Positions 33,444 through 43,200 of a stretch of DNA of 64,000 nt are shown piece after piece. The stretch's first letter is position 1. Every line of letters starts with the position of its first letter. The notes beneath the pieces are model-generated. The model did not search any database. It was not told the origin of the DNA and saw nothing but the letters and a program-made list of their open reading frames with translations. The position numbers and the translations under genes were made by a program. The stretch lies in assembly GCA_963675995.2 (NCBI GenBank), contig CAXXIY010000001.1:2852001-2916000 (forward strand), given 5' to 3'. This DNA is from JAAFHB01 sp963675995 (GTDB lineage: Bacteria > Bacteroidota > Bacteroidia > Bacteroidales > Prolixibacteraceae).

Positions 33444-34514
33444 ATGAAGCTTAACATTGCAGTATTGCCCGGAGATGGAATCGGGCCTGAAATTATTGAA
33501 CAGGCGCTACGCGTCACCAGAGTTGTATGTCAGAAATTCGGTCATGAACTGGTAACCCGGACTGCTCTTGTCGGTGCAGTGGCCATTGACCAGGTTGGCA
33601 ATCCTTATCCCGACGAAACCCACAATCTTTGCATGAACTCTGATGCCGTTCTTTTCGGTGCCATCGGTCACCCCCGTTTTGACAACGATCCATCTGCTAA
33701 AGTTCGACCCGAACAAGGGCTGCTGGCAATGCGCAAAAAACTTGGTTTGTATGCCAATATCCGTCCTGTAATTATTTTTGAATCACTACTCGACAAATCA
33801 CCATTAAAACTCGAAAGAATTCAAGGTGTAGATTTCGTAGCCATCCGCGAACTGACTGGTGGCATCTATTTTGGTCAGCCTCAGGGAAGATCCGAAAATG
33901 GAGATACCTCCTTTGACTCTTGTGTCTATACCCGTATGGAGGTGGAGCGTATTTTGGAACTTGCTTTCCAGTTTGCTATGAAACGCAATAAGAGGCTTAC
34001 GGTAGTTGATAAGGCAAATGTTCTTGCAACCTCGCGGCTGTGGCGTCAGATTGCCAAGGAGATGGAGCCTCAGTATCCCGAAGTGGTCGTTGACTATATG
34101 TTTGTCGACAATGCTGCGATGCAGATTATCCAATGGCCAAAGAAATTCGATGTAATGGTAACCGAAAATATGTTCGGGGATATCCTTACCGACGAGGCGA
34201 GTGTGATCTCCGGATCCATGGGGCTTCTTCCATCTGCTTCAATTGGAATCCATACATCCGTATTTGAACCGATCCATGGATCATATCCTCAGGCAACCGG
34301 ATTGAATATTGCCAATCCTTGTGCCACCATACTCTCTGCAGCCATGATGTTCGAATATGCTTTCTCTTTAGTGGAAGAGGGTGCTTTAATCCGCAAAGCG
34401 GTTGAGGCGTCGATCGTTGCCGGAGCGGTAACCGAAGATCTTTGCGACGATAAATCCAAGGCATTAAGCACGTCCGCAGTTGGTGACTGGATTATTGATT
34501 TCCTGAGCAAATAA
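33444..34514 (+). CDS. leuB: 3-isopropylmalate dehydrogenase
   Basis: A 356-residue NAD-dependent beta-decarboxylating dehydrogenase of leucine synthesis. IAVLPGDGIGPEIIEQA at the N-terminus, FVAIRELTGGIYFGQP, MVTENMFGDILTDEASV (metal-binding Asp) and FEPIHGSYPQATG (NAD-binding loop) are the family motifs. In the citramalate route the same enzyme would oxidise 3-methylmalate to 2-ketobutyrate. Last gene before the accessory stretch and directly followed by a 23-bp palindrome that can terminate transcription. Confidence 0.97.
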   Translation: MKLNIAVLPGDGIGPEIIEQALRVTRVVCQKFGHELVTRTALVGAVAIDQVGNPYPDETHNLCMNSDAVLFGAIGHPRFDNDPSAKVRPEQGLLAMRKKLGLYANIRPVIIFESLLDKSPLKLERIQGVDFVAIRELTGGIYFGQPQGRSENGDTSFDSCVYTRMEVERILELAFQFAMKRNKRLTVVDKANVLATSRLWRQIAKEMEPQYPEVVVDYMFVDNAAMQIIQWPKKFDVMVTENMFGDILTDEASVISGSMGLLPSASIGIHTSVFEPIHGSYPQATGLNIANPCATILSAAMMFEYAFSLVEEGALIRKAVEASIVAGAVTEDLCDDKSKALSTSAVGDWIIDFLSK

Positions 34515-34529
34515 TTCAAATACAATATT

Positions 34530-34578
34530 TTATAAAACAGTAGAGACAAGGCAATGCCTTGTCTCTACTGTTTTATAA
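34530..34578. repeat. 23-bp perfect palindrome (REP-like), also a terminator
   Basis: A 23-bp perfect stem (34530-34552 with 34556-34578) around a 3-base loop, core GTAGAGACAAGGC. It starts 15 bases after the leuB stop; its 3' arm ends in TGTTTTATAA, so it can end the leuB transcript. GTAGAGAC...GTCTCTAC palindromes are familiar to me as dispersed repeats in several phyla, so it may be a mobile palindromic unit. Copy number cannot be judged here. Confidence 0.85.
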
Positions 34579-34750
34579 TTCATCTTTTATAATATCTTTC
34601 GGCGTGAGTGCCGGAATATTTCTCATGTGGTATTCGGAATAGTTAAAGCATATTCAAGCGTATTTGATTCATCCGGAACTCCCTCTCAACTTCTGTTGTT
34701 CTTAATCTTTTTGCAATTGTTTTTTTGAAGGAGCTACTAAAAAAACATGC
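34579..34750 (-). other. Possible remains of a partner toxin gene
   Basis: Continuing from the antitoxin-like wreck on the - strand, one frame gives SSFKKTIAKRLRTTEVERE before a stop. A different frame gives YSEYHMRNIPALTPKDIIKDEL with a stop near 34579. The first fragment has the look of a RelE/ParE-type N-terminus, but this is weak. No intact ORF exists. Confidence 0.25.
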
Positions 34751-34947
34751 TCATCGCATATTTTTGAGTTCATCAATCTTTGATGAGAATGTTATTTCGC
34801 CGGATTTTAATTCTTCCTGCTATTTTTCGAAGTTATTGACGATCTCATCTCTGCAATACTAGGCTCTAAAAGTGTATTGATTTCTAATCTGTCTTCCAGA
34901 GATAAGTCGTATAAGGTCTGAACAATAGGATTGAATTCAGAGTCTCC
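34751..34947 (-). pseudogene. Decayed antitoxin-like gene
   Basis: The - strand encodes FNPIVQTLYDLSLEDRLEIN followed by TLLEPSIAEM, and then, in a shifted frame, DEIVNNFEK, an in-frame TAG, QEELKSGEITFSSKIDELK and a stop. Read together these make one protein of about 65 residues with a frameshift, an internal stop and no clear start. I recall small antitoxins of Bacteroidota and cyanobacteria with the pattern LYDLPLEDRLE...EELKSGKLTFSS. The identity is tentative; the decay is plain. Confidence 0.5.
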
Positions 34948-35017
34948 ATTTTATTTGCTTATATATACAAGGATCGTTAATTTATAAATTGTGTATTTCG
35001 TTAACATTATTTGTTTC

Positions 35018-35025
35018 TACCTTCG
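35018..35025 (+). promoter_or_regulatory. Possible -7 box of the araC-type gene
   Basis: TACCTTCG is one base off TAnnTTTG and lies 28 bases before the ATG at 35053. Its surroundings (TTTGTTTCTACCTTCG) strongly resemble the queuosine operon promoter (TTTGTTTCTACCTTTG). Confidence 0.5.
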
Positions 35026-35052
35026 TGCTCAACCCAAAATTCAGATGAATTT

Positions 35053-35946
35053 ATGAAAACCCCATCCGAACAGTTACCGGTTTATAGTCTGCAAAGTTTC
35101 AGCTCGCCCGAGCGGAAAAGTCAGCAGTTTCAGGTGGAGGTATTCGATGCCAACCGTCATTTCAGTGTGAAGTATCCCCACCGTCACGATTTTTTCGAGG
35201 TACTGTTCCTTAAGAAGGGTTCCGGATATCACGTGATCGATGGGAATAAATACGAGATTCAACCACCTTGTGTGTTTTTTATGTCACCCGGACAGGCCCA
35301 TAAACTGGAGCTCTCGAACGACATTGAAGGGTATATCTTTATTTTCACCTCCGACTTTTACCTTCTCGACCGAAGCAACCAGAACAGTCTGATTGAATTT
35401 CCGTTTTTCTATACCATTCATCAGGATAATCCCCCATTATTGCTCAAGGATGATGGAGACATTCATTTCCTGGAAACACTCTTCAGGCAGGGTATTGCCG
35501 AAACTTTAAACCCGGCAGAAATTACTTCCAACTTGTTACGTTCCATCCTTGATCTGATTTTAACCACCTGTTCGGCTCGTTATCAGATGAATATAGGGAA
35601 TCTACTTACAGGAAAAGGTCAGATTCTTGTTAAAAAATTCTTCCATCTGGTTGAGGAAAATAATCAGAAAAAACTTCTGCTTAGTGATTATGCTTTGATG
35701 ATTGGAGTCACTCCGAATCATCTTACACAGACGGTAAAATTATTAACCGGAAAAACTTCATCACAGATAATTAAGGCGAAACAATTATTGGAAATAAAAC
35801 GGTTGCTTGCCCATACAGAATTGAGTGTATCAGAAATTGCCAATGAGCTCAACTTTGAAGACCAATCATATTTTACAAAATTTTTTAAACGTGAAACAGG
35901 TTTAACACCCTTGCAGTATAGAAACGACAAATTAGGTAAATGGTAA
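35053..35946 (+). CDS. AraC family transcriptional regulator
   Basis: A 297-residue regulator. The N-terminal cupin sensor (KYPHRHDFFEVLFLKKGSGYH, then PPCVFFMSPGQAHKLELS) may bind a small ligand. The C-terminal domain holds two helix-turn-helix motifs; LSVSEIANELNFEDQSYFTK followed by FFKRETGLTPLQYR is the classic AraC signature. ATG at 35053 is chosen; the frame is open to a TTG at 35011, but that overlaps the promoter. It sits between leuB and ilvC, unusual company. Whether it controls ilvC or is a passenger is unknown. Confidence 0.9.
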   Translation: MKTPSEQLPVYSLQSFSSPERKSQQFQVEVFDANRHFSVKYPHRHDFFEVLFLKKGSGYHVIDGNKYEIQPPCVFFMSPGQAHKLELSNDIEGYIFIFTSDFYLLDRSNQNSLIEFPFFYTIHQDNPPLLLKDDGDIHFLETLFRQGIAETLNPAEITSNLLRSILDLILTTCSARYQMNIGNLLTGKGQILVKKFFHLVEENNQKKLLLSDYALMIGVTPNHLTQTVKLLTGKTSSQIIKAKQLLEIKRLLAHTELSVSEIANELNFEDQSYFTKFFKRETGLTPLQYRNDKLGKW

Positions 35947-36136
35947 AATTACCTAAACAAAATTGAATGTATCTTGTTGTATTTTAAGTCATCTATTTGA
36001 TTGAGGATTTAATCTTAAATGATAATCCATGATTAATACCTAAAATATCCTGTTTTTTCCACCTCTGTTTGGTAAATATTCCTTTGCTTTGCAGAATAAA
36101 ATAGTAAGTTCTTTTGCAATAATGATTTTTCTTCTC
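35947..36136. other. Intergenic, possible weak ilvC promoter
   Basis: Part of the 323-base gap before ilvC. TTTG at 36088-36091 and TTCTTTTG at 36109-36116 (17 bases apart) could be a degenerate promoter for ilvC. No leader peptide rich in branched-chain codons was found here. Confidence 0.3.
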
Positions 36137-36224
36137 GCGACTGGCGATTAGATTCCGACGGCTGGCAATTAGTGACTGGCAGCCGGCATAGAATCAAGTT
36201 GCCAGCAATATGCAGCCAGCCGCT
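36137..36224. repeat. CTGGC/GCCAG-rich degenerate repeat
   Basis: In about 85 bases CTGGC occurs three times, at 36141, 36162 and 36176, twice as CTGGCrATTAG with 21-base periodicity. GCCAG follows twice, at 36201 and 36215, in inverted sense. The segment can form several alternative hairpins and lies in the probable 5' untranslated region of ilvC. Function unknown. Confidence 0.6.
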
Positions 36225-36269
36225 ACTATTTAAATTAAAAGATTTACAAACATTATAAATTCAACAACA

Positions 36270-37745
36270 ATGGCAAATTATTTCAGTTCACTTCCATTAA
36301 GGCTCAAAATTCAGGAGCTTGGAAAATGCGACTTCATGGATCAATCAGAATTCGCTGATGGCGTTAAGAAGTTAATAGGTAAAAAACTGGTGGTACTTGG
36401 ATGCGGCGCTCAGGGGCTTGCCCAAGGTCTGAACCTGCGCGACAGTGGTTTGGATGTTTCATATGCCTTGCGCAAAGTTGAAATTGATGAAAAGCATATT
36501 TCATATGTCAATGCAACTGAAAACAAGTTCAAAGTAGGTACTTTTGAGGAGATGATTCCACAAGCCGACCTTGTTCTCAACCTGACTCCTGACAAATACC
36601 ACACGCCGGTTGTTAATGCAGCTGTTCCATTAATGAAAAAAGGGGCTTGCCTTTCGTATTCACATGGTTTTAATATTGTTGAGGAGGGAATACAAATCCG
36701 GAAGGACATCACCGTAATTATGGTTGCTCCAAAATCTCCTGCATCAGAGGTAAGAGCTGAATATTTACGTGGATTCGGCGTTCCTACTTTGATTGCGGTT
36801 CACCTCGATAACGATCCCAACGGAGATGGTTTCGAGATTGCCAAAGCCTATTGTGCAGGTACAGGTGGTCATAAAGCCGGGGTTCTGAAATCTTCATTTG
36901 TGGCAGAGGTGAAATCCGACCTTATGGGTGAGCAGACGATCCTTTGTGGGGTGTTGCAAACCGCTTCGATTCTCTGTTTTAACAAAATGGTTGAGAAAGG
37001 GATTGAACCCTCTTATGCTTCCAAACTGATCCAATACGGATGGGAAGTGACGACTGAAGCATTGAAGCTGGGCGGAATTACCCATATGATGGACCGTTTG
37101 TCAAATCCCGCCAAAATTGAAGCCTTTAAACTGGCTGATGAACTGAAAACCATTATGCGTCCTTTGTATGAGCATCATATGGACGACATCATGAGCGGAA
37201 CATTCTCTGCCACAATGATGGAAGACTGGAAAGCTGGCGATAAGAACCTTCTTGCATGGAGGGCCGAAACCGGTGAAACCGCATTTGAGAAGACACCTGC
37301 GGGCGATATGAAAATTTCAGAACAGGAATATTTTGACAACGGGACATTAATGGTTGCCTTCATTAAGGCTGGCGTTGAATTGGCCTTCGATGTGATGACC
37401 GAAGCGGGGATCAAGGCAGAGTCGGCTTATTACGAATCATTGCACGAAACGCCGCTGATTGCCAATACGATTGCCCGTAAGAAACTTTTCGAGATGAATC
37501 GTGTCATCTCTGATACTGCCGAATATGGCTGTTACCTTTTTGATCATGCTGCAAAGCCTTTACTGGCCGATTTTATGTCGAAAATTGAAACCAATGTTAT
37601 TGGAAAGAACTTTAACATCGGGATTGATGGTCATGTCGATAACAAGGAGTTGATTCAGATTAATGAAGAGATTCGATATCACGAGGTTGAACTTGTTGGT
37701 CAGGAATTGCGCGAAGCCATGGAGGCCATGAAAGCGATTATCTAA
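36270..37745 (+). CDS. ilvC: Ketol-acid reductoisomerase (long, class II)
   Basis: A 491-residue NAD(P)H- and Mg-dependent enzyme that isomerises and reduces acetolactate or acetohydroxybutyrate. The Rossmann motif is VVLGCGAQGLAQGLNLRDSG. The length, and the presence of two copies of the knotted C-terminal domain, mark it as class II, as in enterobacteria, not the 330-residue class I. It is separated from the rest of the ilv-leu genes by the palindrome and the AraC gene and so is probably transcribed on its own. Followed by a good terminator. Confidence 0.96.
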   Translation: MANYFSSLPLRLKIQELGKCDFMDQSEFADGVKKLIGKKLVVLGCGAQGLAQGLNLRDSGLDVSYALRKVEIDEKHISYVNATENKFKVGTFEEMIPQADLVLNLTPDKYHTPVVNAAVPLMKKGACLSYSHGFNIVEEGIQIRKDITVIMVAPKSPASEVRAEYLRGFGVPTLIAVHLDNDPNGDGFEIAKAYCAGTGGHKAGVLKSSFVAEVKSDLMGEQTILCGVLQTASILCFNKMVEKGIEPSYASKLIQYGWEVTTEALKLGGITHMMDRLSNPAKIEAFKLADELKTIMRPLYEHHMDDIMSGTFSATMMEDWKAGDKNLLAWRAETGETAFEKTPAGDMKISEQEYFDNGTLMVAFIKAGVELAFDVMTEAGIKAESAYYESLHETPLIANTIARKKLFEMNRVISDTAEYGCYLFDHAAKPLLADFMSKIETNVIGKNFNIGIDGHVDNKELIQINEEIRYHEVELVGQELREAMEAMKAII

Positions 37746-37766
37746 ATTTCTGATATTAATAATATT

Positions 37767-37802
37767 AAAAGGGCCTTGTCGGAAGACGGGGCCTTTTTTT
37801 AT
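37767..37802 (+). terminator. Rho-independent terminator after ilvC
   Basis: An imperfect 13-bp stem (AAAAGGGCCTTGTC, 37767-37780, with GACGGGGCCTTTT, 37785-37797; one bulged G and two G-T pairs), loop GGAA, ending in a run of T to 37801. It lies 21 bases after the ilvC stop. Confidence 0.88.
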
Positions 37803-38171
37803 GGAACCTAAAGTTGTTCTATATCAAATACTGCCTGCTTGAGTTGTCTGTTGAAACACTATTAACTGTTTGATATACTGATAAAAAATGGTTAAAATAT
37901 AATGTCCTATTCTCTGTCAAAATTTTGTAAGGCTTAAAACTAACAGATTTTGAAATTCTGAAAACTGAGGTCAATTGGATCTTCCGGAATCGTTCATTTT
38001 ATCGGGAAAACTTTTTTCCATAAAACAACCTATGAATGCCAGATTAACTTTCAACGCTTATAAAGACGGATACGTAATCTTTGAAGCCGTATCCTAATGA
38101 AATTAAGCGTCAATTTTCCTTACACAACAATTTATAAACTATATTTGTGTCCAAAATAAAGGCAACCCAAC
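37803..38171. other. Intergenic before the ECF sigma gene, with nested inverted repeats
   Basis: No gene seen. An outer pair ACGCTTA (38054-38060) / TAAGCGT (38104-38110) encloses an inner pair GGATACG (38068-38074) / CGTATCC (38088-38094). They lie just upstream of the probable sigma-gene promoter and might be an operator or a cruciform. Confidence 0.45.
38140..38147 (+). promoter_or_regulatory. -7 box of the ECF sigma gene promoter
   Basis: TATATTTG is an exact TAnnTTTG match 24 bases before the sigma-factor start. The -33 region only offers TTTTCC at 38114-38119, so the promoter may be weak or activated. Confidence 0.5.
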
Positions 38172-38756
38172 TTGAATGCTTCTCCAACGGATATTGAATT
38201 GGTCTTAAAGCTGCAAAATGGTGATATTGAGGCTTTTGATCTGATCTATGAGAAGTATGCCCGGATACTCTATGGCTTTGCCTATAAATATCTGAAATCG
38301 GCTCATGAAACAGAGGAGTTGGTTCAGTCGATTTTTCTCAAGGTTTGGGAGAATCATAAAACACTTAAGAAAGAGACATCTTTCAAGTCTTATCTGTTCA
38401 CAATAGCCTATCATGAGATCTGCAATATTTTTCGGCAGAGAACTCACTTTAAAAAATTTATAGACAGCGCATTAATTGAAAATGCCTACTCATCGAATGA
38501 GACAGAGGAAAGAATACACTATAAGTCTATCCTAGAGCAAATTGACCATATTATCACGAAACTTCCTGAACGACAAAAAATGATCTTCCTGAAGAGTAGA
38601 CAGGAAGGAAAATCAACAATTGAAATTGCAAATGAATTAGGACTTTCCTCAGGAACTGTTGACAATTATAATTCTGAATCACTGAAATTCATCCGAATGA
38701 ATTTGCATGACAAAAATTTGTCCATTCTTTTAGTGTTAGCCATGTTTTTGTCGTAA
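38172..38756 (+). CDS. ECF (FecI-like) RNA polymerase sigma factor
   Basis: A 194-residue sigma-70 family factor. Region 2 spans about residues 20-95 (FDLIYEKYARILYGFAYKYL, ETEELVQSIFLKVWENHKTL) and region 4 about 125-180 (LPERQKMIFLKSRQEGKS, TIEIANELGLSSGTVDNY). The start is TTG at 38172: an in-frame stop lies just upstream at 38157 and no early in-frame ATG exists. The neighbouring fecR-like and susC genes make it the activator of the PUL: SusC senses glycan, FecR relays it, and this factor transcribes susCD. Confidence 0.92.
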   Translation: MNASPTDIELVLKLQNGDIEAFDLIYEKYARILYGFAYKYLKSAHETEELVQSIFLKVWENHKTLKKETSFKSYLFTIAYHEICNIFRQRTHFKKFIDSALIENAYSSNETEERIHYKSILEQIDHIITKLPERQKMIFLKSRQEGKSTIEIANELGLSSGTVDNYNSESLKFIRMNLHDKNLSILLVLAMFLS

Positions 38757-39046
38757 AATTGATTACGCCCTGCAATGGCCGATGGCCTCCTATTTTGTGT
38801 ACATGGCCAAAGCAAAGATTCCGGCAGGTCTGAAACAAGATAGCAAAAATTTAAATTCAACCCTAAATATCATCCTGAACTACATCATAAGGGTATTACC
38901 ATTGTGTATTTAAAATATTTTGACAAATCTGATAAAAAAGTTGAGATTTAGTATGAGATTGATGGACCTTGAGTGTATAATAGTACAGAAGGGAAAGAAT
39001 GGCAGAATTTCTTCTCCTTCTTTTAATATAATACTTTTAAAAGGAA
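38757..39046 (+). other. Gap between sigma and anti-sigma genes
   Basis: 290 bases without a supported gene. It is longer than usual between such partners and has no terminator-like hairpin that I can see. Confidence 0.4.
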
Positions 39047-40102
39047 ATGTTGAATCAAGAGGATATAGAACGATTTGAAAGATATGTCAGTGGAAAAGCT
39101 GACGAACGGGAAGTAGCTATCGTTGAGGAGCTATTCTCAAATGGACACGAAAATCGTGGGTTACGAGATCTTCTTGAAGAAGAATGGAAAAACGATATTC
39201 AGAAATTGGCTCCTCCTGAAGTAGAACTGAACCACTTATTGGATCGTATTCACCATATGATTCGAACTAAAGAAAATCAAAAGCGGAAATTGTTAATTTA
39301 CCGGGTTACTAAAGTCTATAGTAAGGTAGCTGCGATACTACTACTGCCGTTAATTATAATCGGCTCCTTAAGTCTGGGTTATTTGGTGAAACCATCATTA
39401 AAGTCAGATGATCATTTGGTGAGTTCTGTAATTCATGCGCCGTTGGGCTCAAGGGTGTCGTTCAATCTTCCTGACGGGACGGTCGGCTGGCTTAATAGTG
39501 GATCAAGTTTAACCTACTCATTGCCATTCAATAATCACCGGAATATTATTCTTGAAGGTGAAGCATGGTTCGATGTTGTTCATAACGATAAAAGTCCTTT
39601 TGAGATTAAAGCCGGTAACTCAAAGGTAAAAGTAGTAGGTACAAGTTTCAATGTGAGTGCTTATCAAGGTTCACAGTATATAGAGGTTGTACTACTGGAG
39701 GGAAAGGTTGAGTTTTATCAGAATACATTGTCAGAAAAGGTAATAATGTTACCATCCCAAAAATTAGTTTTGCGTGATGGAATGGTTGATCTTTCAGTTA
39801 CGGAGCCATTAAAGTATAAGGCATGGACCGAAGGTAAACTGGTTTTTAGAGGTGACGATATGGCTGAAGTAGCCAGAAGAATAGAACGTTGGTATAATGT
39901 CAAAGTAATTTTGGCTGACAGTTATCTGGAGCGATATTCGTTTCGGGCGACTTTTGAAGACGATTCACTCGACGAGGTGCTTCGTCTGTTAAGCCTAACT
40001 TCCCCAATCGGATATAAAATTTCATCAAGAACAGTAAAATCCGATGGTACATATGAAAAAGCCGTTGTTACTCTGTTTGAGAAAACGAACAAAAAACATT
40101 GA
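39047..40102 (+). CDS. FecR-like anti-sigma factor
   Basis: A 351-residue inner-membrane protein. A cytoplasmic N-terminal part of about 85 residues binds the sigma factor, a transmembrane helix follows (VAAILLLPLIIIGSLSLGYLV, here about residues 91-111, given as its ends), then a periplasmic FecR domain (HAPLGSRVSFNLPDGT, ILEGEAWFDVVH) and a C-terminal DUF4974-type domain (YSFRATFEDDSLDEVLRLLS). It should receive the signal from the STN domain of the SusC protein downstream. Position and length are typical. Confidence 0.92.
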   Translation: MLNQEDIERFERYVSGKADEREVAIVEELFSNGHENRGLRDLLEEEWKNDIQKLAPPEVELNHLLDRIHHMIRTKENQKRKLLIYRVTKVYSKVAAILLLPLIIIGSLSLGYLVKPSLKSDDHLVSSVIHAPLGSRVSFNLPDGTVGWLNSGSSLTYSLPFNNHRNIILEGEAWFDVVHNDKSPFEIKAGNSKVKVVGTSFNVSAYQGSQYIEVVLLEGKVEFYQNTLSEKVIMLPSQKLVLRDGMVDLSVTEPLKYKAWTEGKLVFRGDDMAEVARRIERWYNVKVILADSYLERYSFRATFEDDSLDEVLRLLSLTSPIGYKISSRTVKSDGTYEKAVVTLFEKTNKKH

Positions 40103-40162
40103 AAACTTAAAAAAAACTAAGTATGGAGAAAAGCTAAAATCGATTTTAACAAAAGGAAAAAA

Positions 40163-40186
40163 AGGAAATCGCGCCAACGATTTCCT
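40163..40186 (+). promoter_or_regulatory. Hairpin in the susC leader
   Basis: A 9-bp perfect stem (AGGAAATCG with CGATTTCCT) and 6-base loop lie 48 bases before the susC start. There is no T tract, so it may stabilise or mark the 5' end of the susCD mRNA rather than terminate. Confidence 0.45.
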
Positions 40187-40234
40187 CTAAAATTATCCAG
40201 TAGGAATTTTTTAATAAACAAACATCACAAAAGT

Positions 40235-43200
40235 ATGAAAAAAATCAAACCATTTGAGGAATCACTGCATGATTTCCTCAAGAAACCATTACTAATCATG
40301 CGTATTGCTGTAATTCTAATGCTAATTGGATTTCTGCAAACCACGGCCAATGAAGCCTATTCCCAGAAAACCAAGCTTTCAATCAACTTCTCTGAGACCG
40401 AGTTGGTTAAAATTCTCGATAAAATCGAGACCCAGAGTGAATTTTATTTTCTTTATAATGAAAAGCTGATTGATGCCACCCGTAAGGTTTCAATTGATGC
40501 TAAAGATGAAAAAATTGAAGAGGTCCTTAAAACCTTATTTTTGGGGACAGATGTGGAGTTTTCTATTATTGACCGGAAGATCATCCTTGCACCTGCTTAT
40601 TTGTCACAAACACCGCAACAGGAGCACAAGATCACCGGTAAAGTAAGTGATGCAACAGGAGCTCCATTACCAGGTGTTTCGGTCGTAGTTAAAGGTACGA
40701 CCTCTGGTACAATTACCGACGCAACAGGAAATTATTCATTATCAAATATTCCCAATAATGGAACATTACAATTTTCATTTGTTGGAATGAAAAGTCAGGA
40801 AATTTCTATTTCCGGCAAGAGTGAAGTTAGTATAGTTATGCAGGAAGATGTTGAATCGTTGGGTGAAGTTATTGTTACAGGATACGGAAACTTTAAGAAA
40901 GCTTCGTTTACCGGATCTGCAAATACGGTTGATGCTACAAAACTGAGAGATATTCCAACTATTACGATGGAACAAAAATTACAGGGACAAAGCTCTGGTG
41001 TTTTCATTACCTCATCTTCGGGCCAACCGGGTTCATTACCATCTATTCGCATCAGGGGACTGGGTTCTTTCTCTGCCTCAAACGACCCTTTGTACATCAT
41101 CGATGGAGTGCCGGTGTCAACAGGAGCAATGAATAGTTTAGGTGCCGGATACATGTCTGATTCGAAAACAAGTATTATGAGTACCATCAATCCGGATGAC
41201 ATTGAAAACATTACTGTGATAAAAGATGCCGCTGCAGCTTCATTGTATGGATCGCGTGCTGCCAATGGCGTTATCCTCATAACAACCAAAAAAGGTAAAG
41301 CCGGAAAAAATGTAGTAAATTTTAAATTAAGTAGTGGTGTATCCAGCCTGGCAGTAGAAAATCGGCCAATGTTAAGTGGCGATGATCGTCGTTCTTTGAT
41401 TCTTGAAAGTTTAGTAAATTATGCCACAGACCAAAAAATGGCTGATCCTGCTGCTTATGCAAATTCGAAAATTGATACCTACGCTGCAAAACCATGGAGT
41501 GGTTACACCAACTGGTCTGATTTACTTACAAGGAAACATGCTTATTCACAAGATTATCAGGCCTCTTTGATGGGGGGCGATGAGAAAGGGAATTACCTCG
41601 CATCGATAGAATATCTGGATCAAGATGGTATTGCGATCAATTCAAGCCTGAAGAGGTATTCAGGCCATTTAACTTTTGATAAAAAATTTTCTGAAAAATT
41701 GCAATTCACTGGTAATATGATTCTTTCACAGGTATCTCAAAACCTGAACGAAGAAAGAACTTCTTCTTTGTCTCCCTTCTTCTTGTTACCAGGGTACATT
41801 ACTCCATCAGATTATTGCTATAATCAGGATGGGTCATATAATACAAACATGCAGGGAGGAACTAGTTTCAATCCCTATCGCGACATGAAACTGGACATTA
41901 CAAATGCACAAATCACCAGGGTGCTTGGGAATGGAGTTACCACGTATGAGATTATCAAAGGTTTAAAAGCAAAAGAAAACCTTAGCTATGATTATACGAT
42001 TCAAAAAGACAAACAATATTTTAACCCACAGAGTGCTGCCGGACAACATGGTACTTTAGGAAATGCCCAATCGATTAAATCATTTACCGAATACGCCAGG
42101 TTGTTCTCATCAACAAGTCTTGGATATGTAAAAAAAATCAATGATGTCCACAATATTGATGCATTGGTTGCTTATGAAATTGAAGATTTTAAAGCTGACA
42201 ACCTATCTGGTTCAAAACAAATCATTGCATCAGACCACCTCACTGACTTGGATGCTGCATCTAGTATTATGTCAACAAGTTCATCTCCAAGTGAATATCG
42301 TTTGTTGTCGTATGTTTCCAGGGTAAACTACGATTACAAAGGCAAATATTACCTGGGTGGTAGTTTTCGTCGCGATGGTACTTCAAGATTATCATCCAGT
42401 CAACGCTGGGGGAACTTCTGGTCAGTATCCGGAATGTGGAGATTAAGCGATGAAGCTTTCTTTAGCGGGATCAAAAGTGTAATTACTAGTCTAAAACTGC
42501 GTACATCGTATGGTGTAAATGGTAACCTGCCTGGCTCGTTCTATGCCTATCAGGGATTATACAGTTATACCAGATCTTATCAGGGAAATCTTGGTTCTTA
42601 TGAATCAACTTTAACCAATACAAACCTGAAATGGGAAAAGAACTATAACCTGAATCTGGGCCTGGATTTCACTTTATACGATAGGGTATCGGTATCCGCT
42701 GAATATTACAGTCGTCAGACCAAGGACTTATTATTCAATATTCCATTGAGTTACACGAGTGGGTTTACGGCACGGACCGGGAATATTGGTCGTATCAGCA
42801 ATCAGGGAATTGAAGTTGAAATAAACTCAACCAACATCAAGTCAAAAGATTTACAATGGACTACCAGCTTGTCAATTTCGCACAATACGAATAAGGTTAA
42901 AAAGATCACCGACCAGTTAACAACCACAACTGTTGCAATGCGTAGCCCTGTTAACTACATTCCGACAGTAGGTGGCCCATACTATGAATTCCAACTAAAA
43001 GAATTTGCAGGTGTTGATCCAAATAACGGTTCGGCATTATATTACCTGAATACCAAGAATGCCGACGGCACACTGAATAAAACCACAACAAGCGATGTAG
43101 CTTCGGCTCAGGCTATTGATATTGGCAAACAGGCATTACCATCTGTAACTTCAAACTTAACAAATACCATTTCCTACAAAGCGTTCGATTTAAACTTGAC

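Noticed and set aside
35011..35052. TTG start for the AraC-type regulator
   Set aside because: The codon falls in the probable promoter (TACCTTCG at 35018-35025); the in-frame ATG at 35053 fits better.
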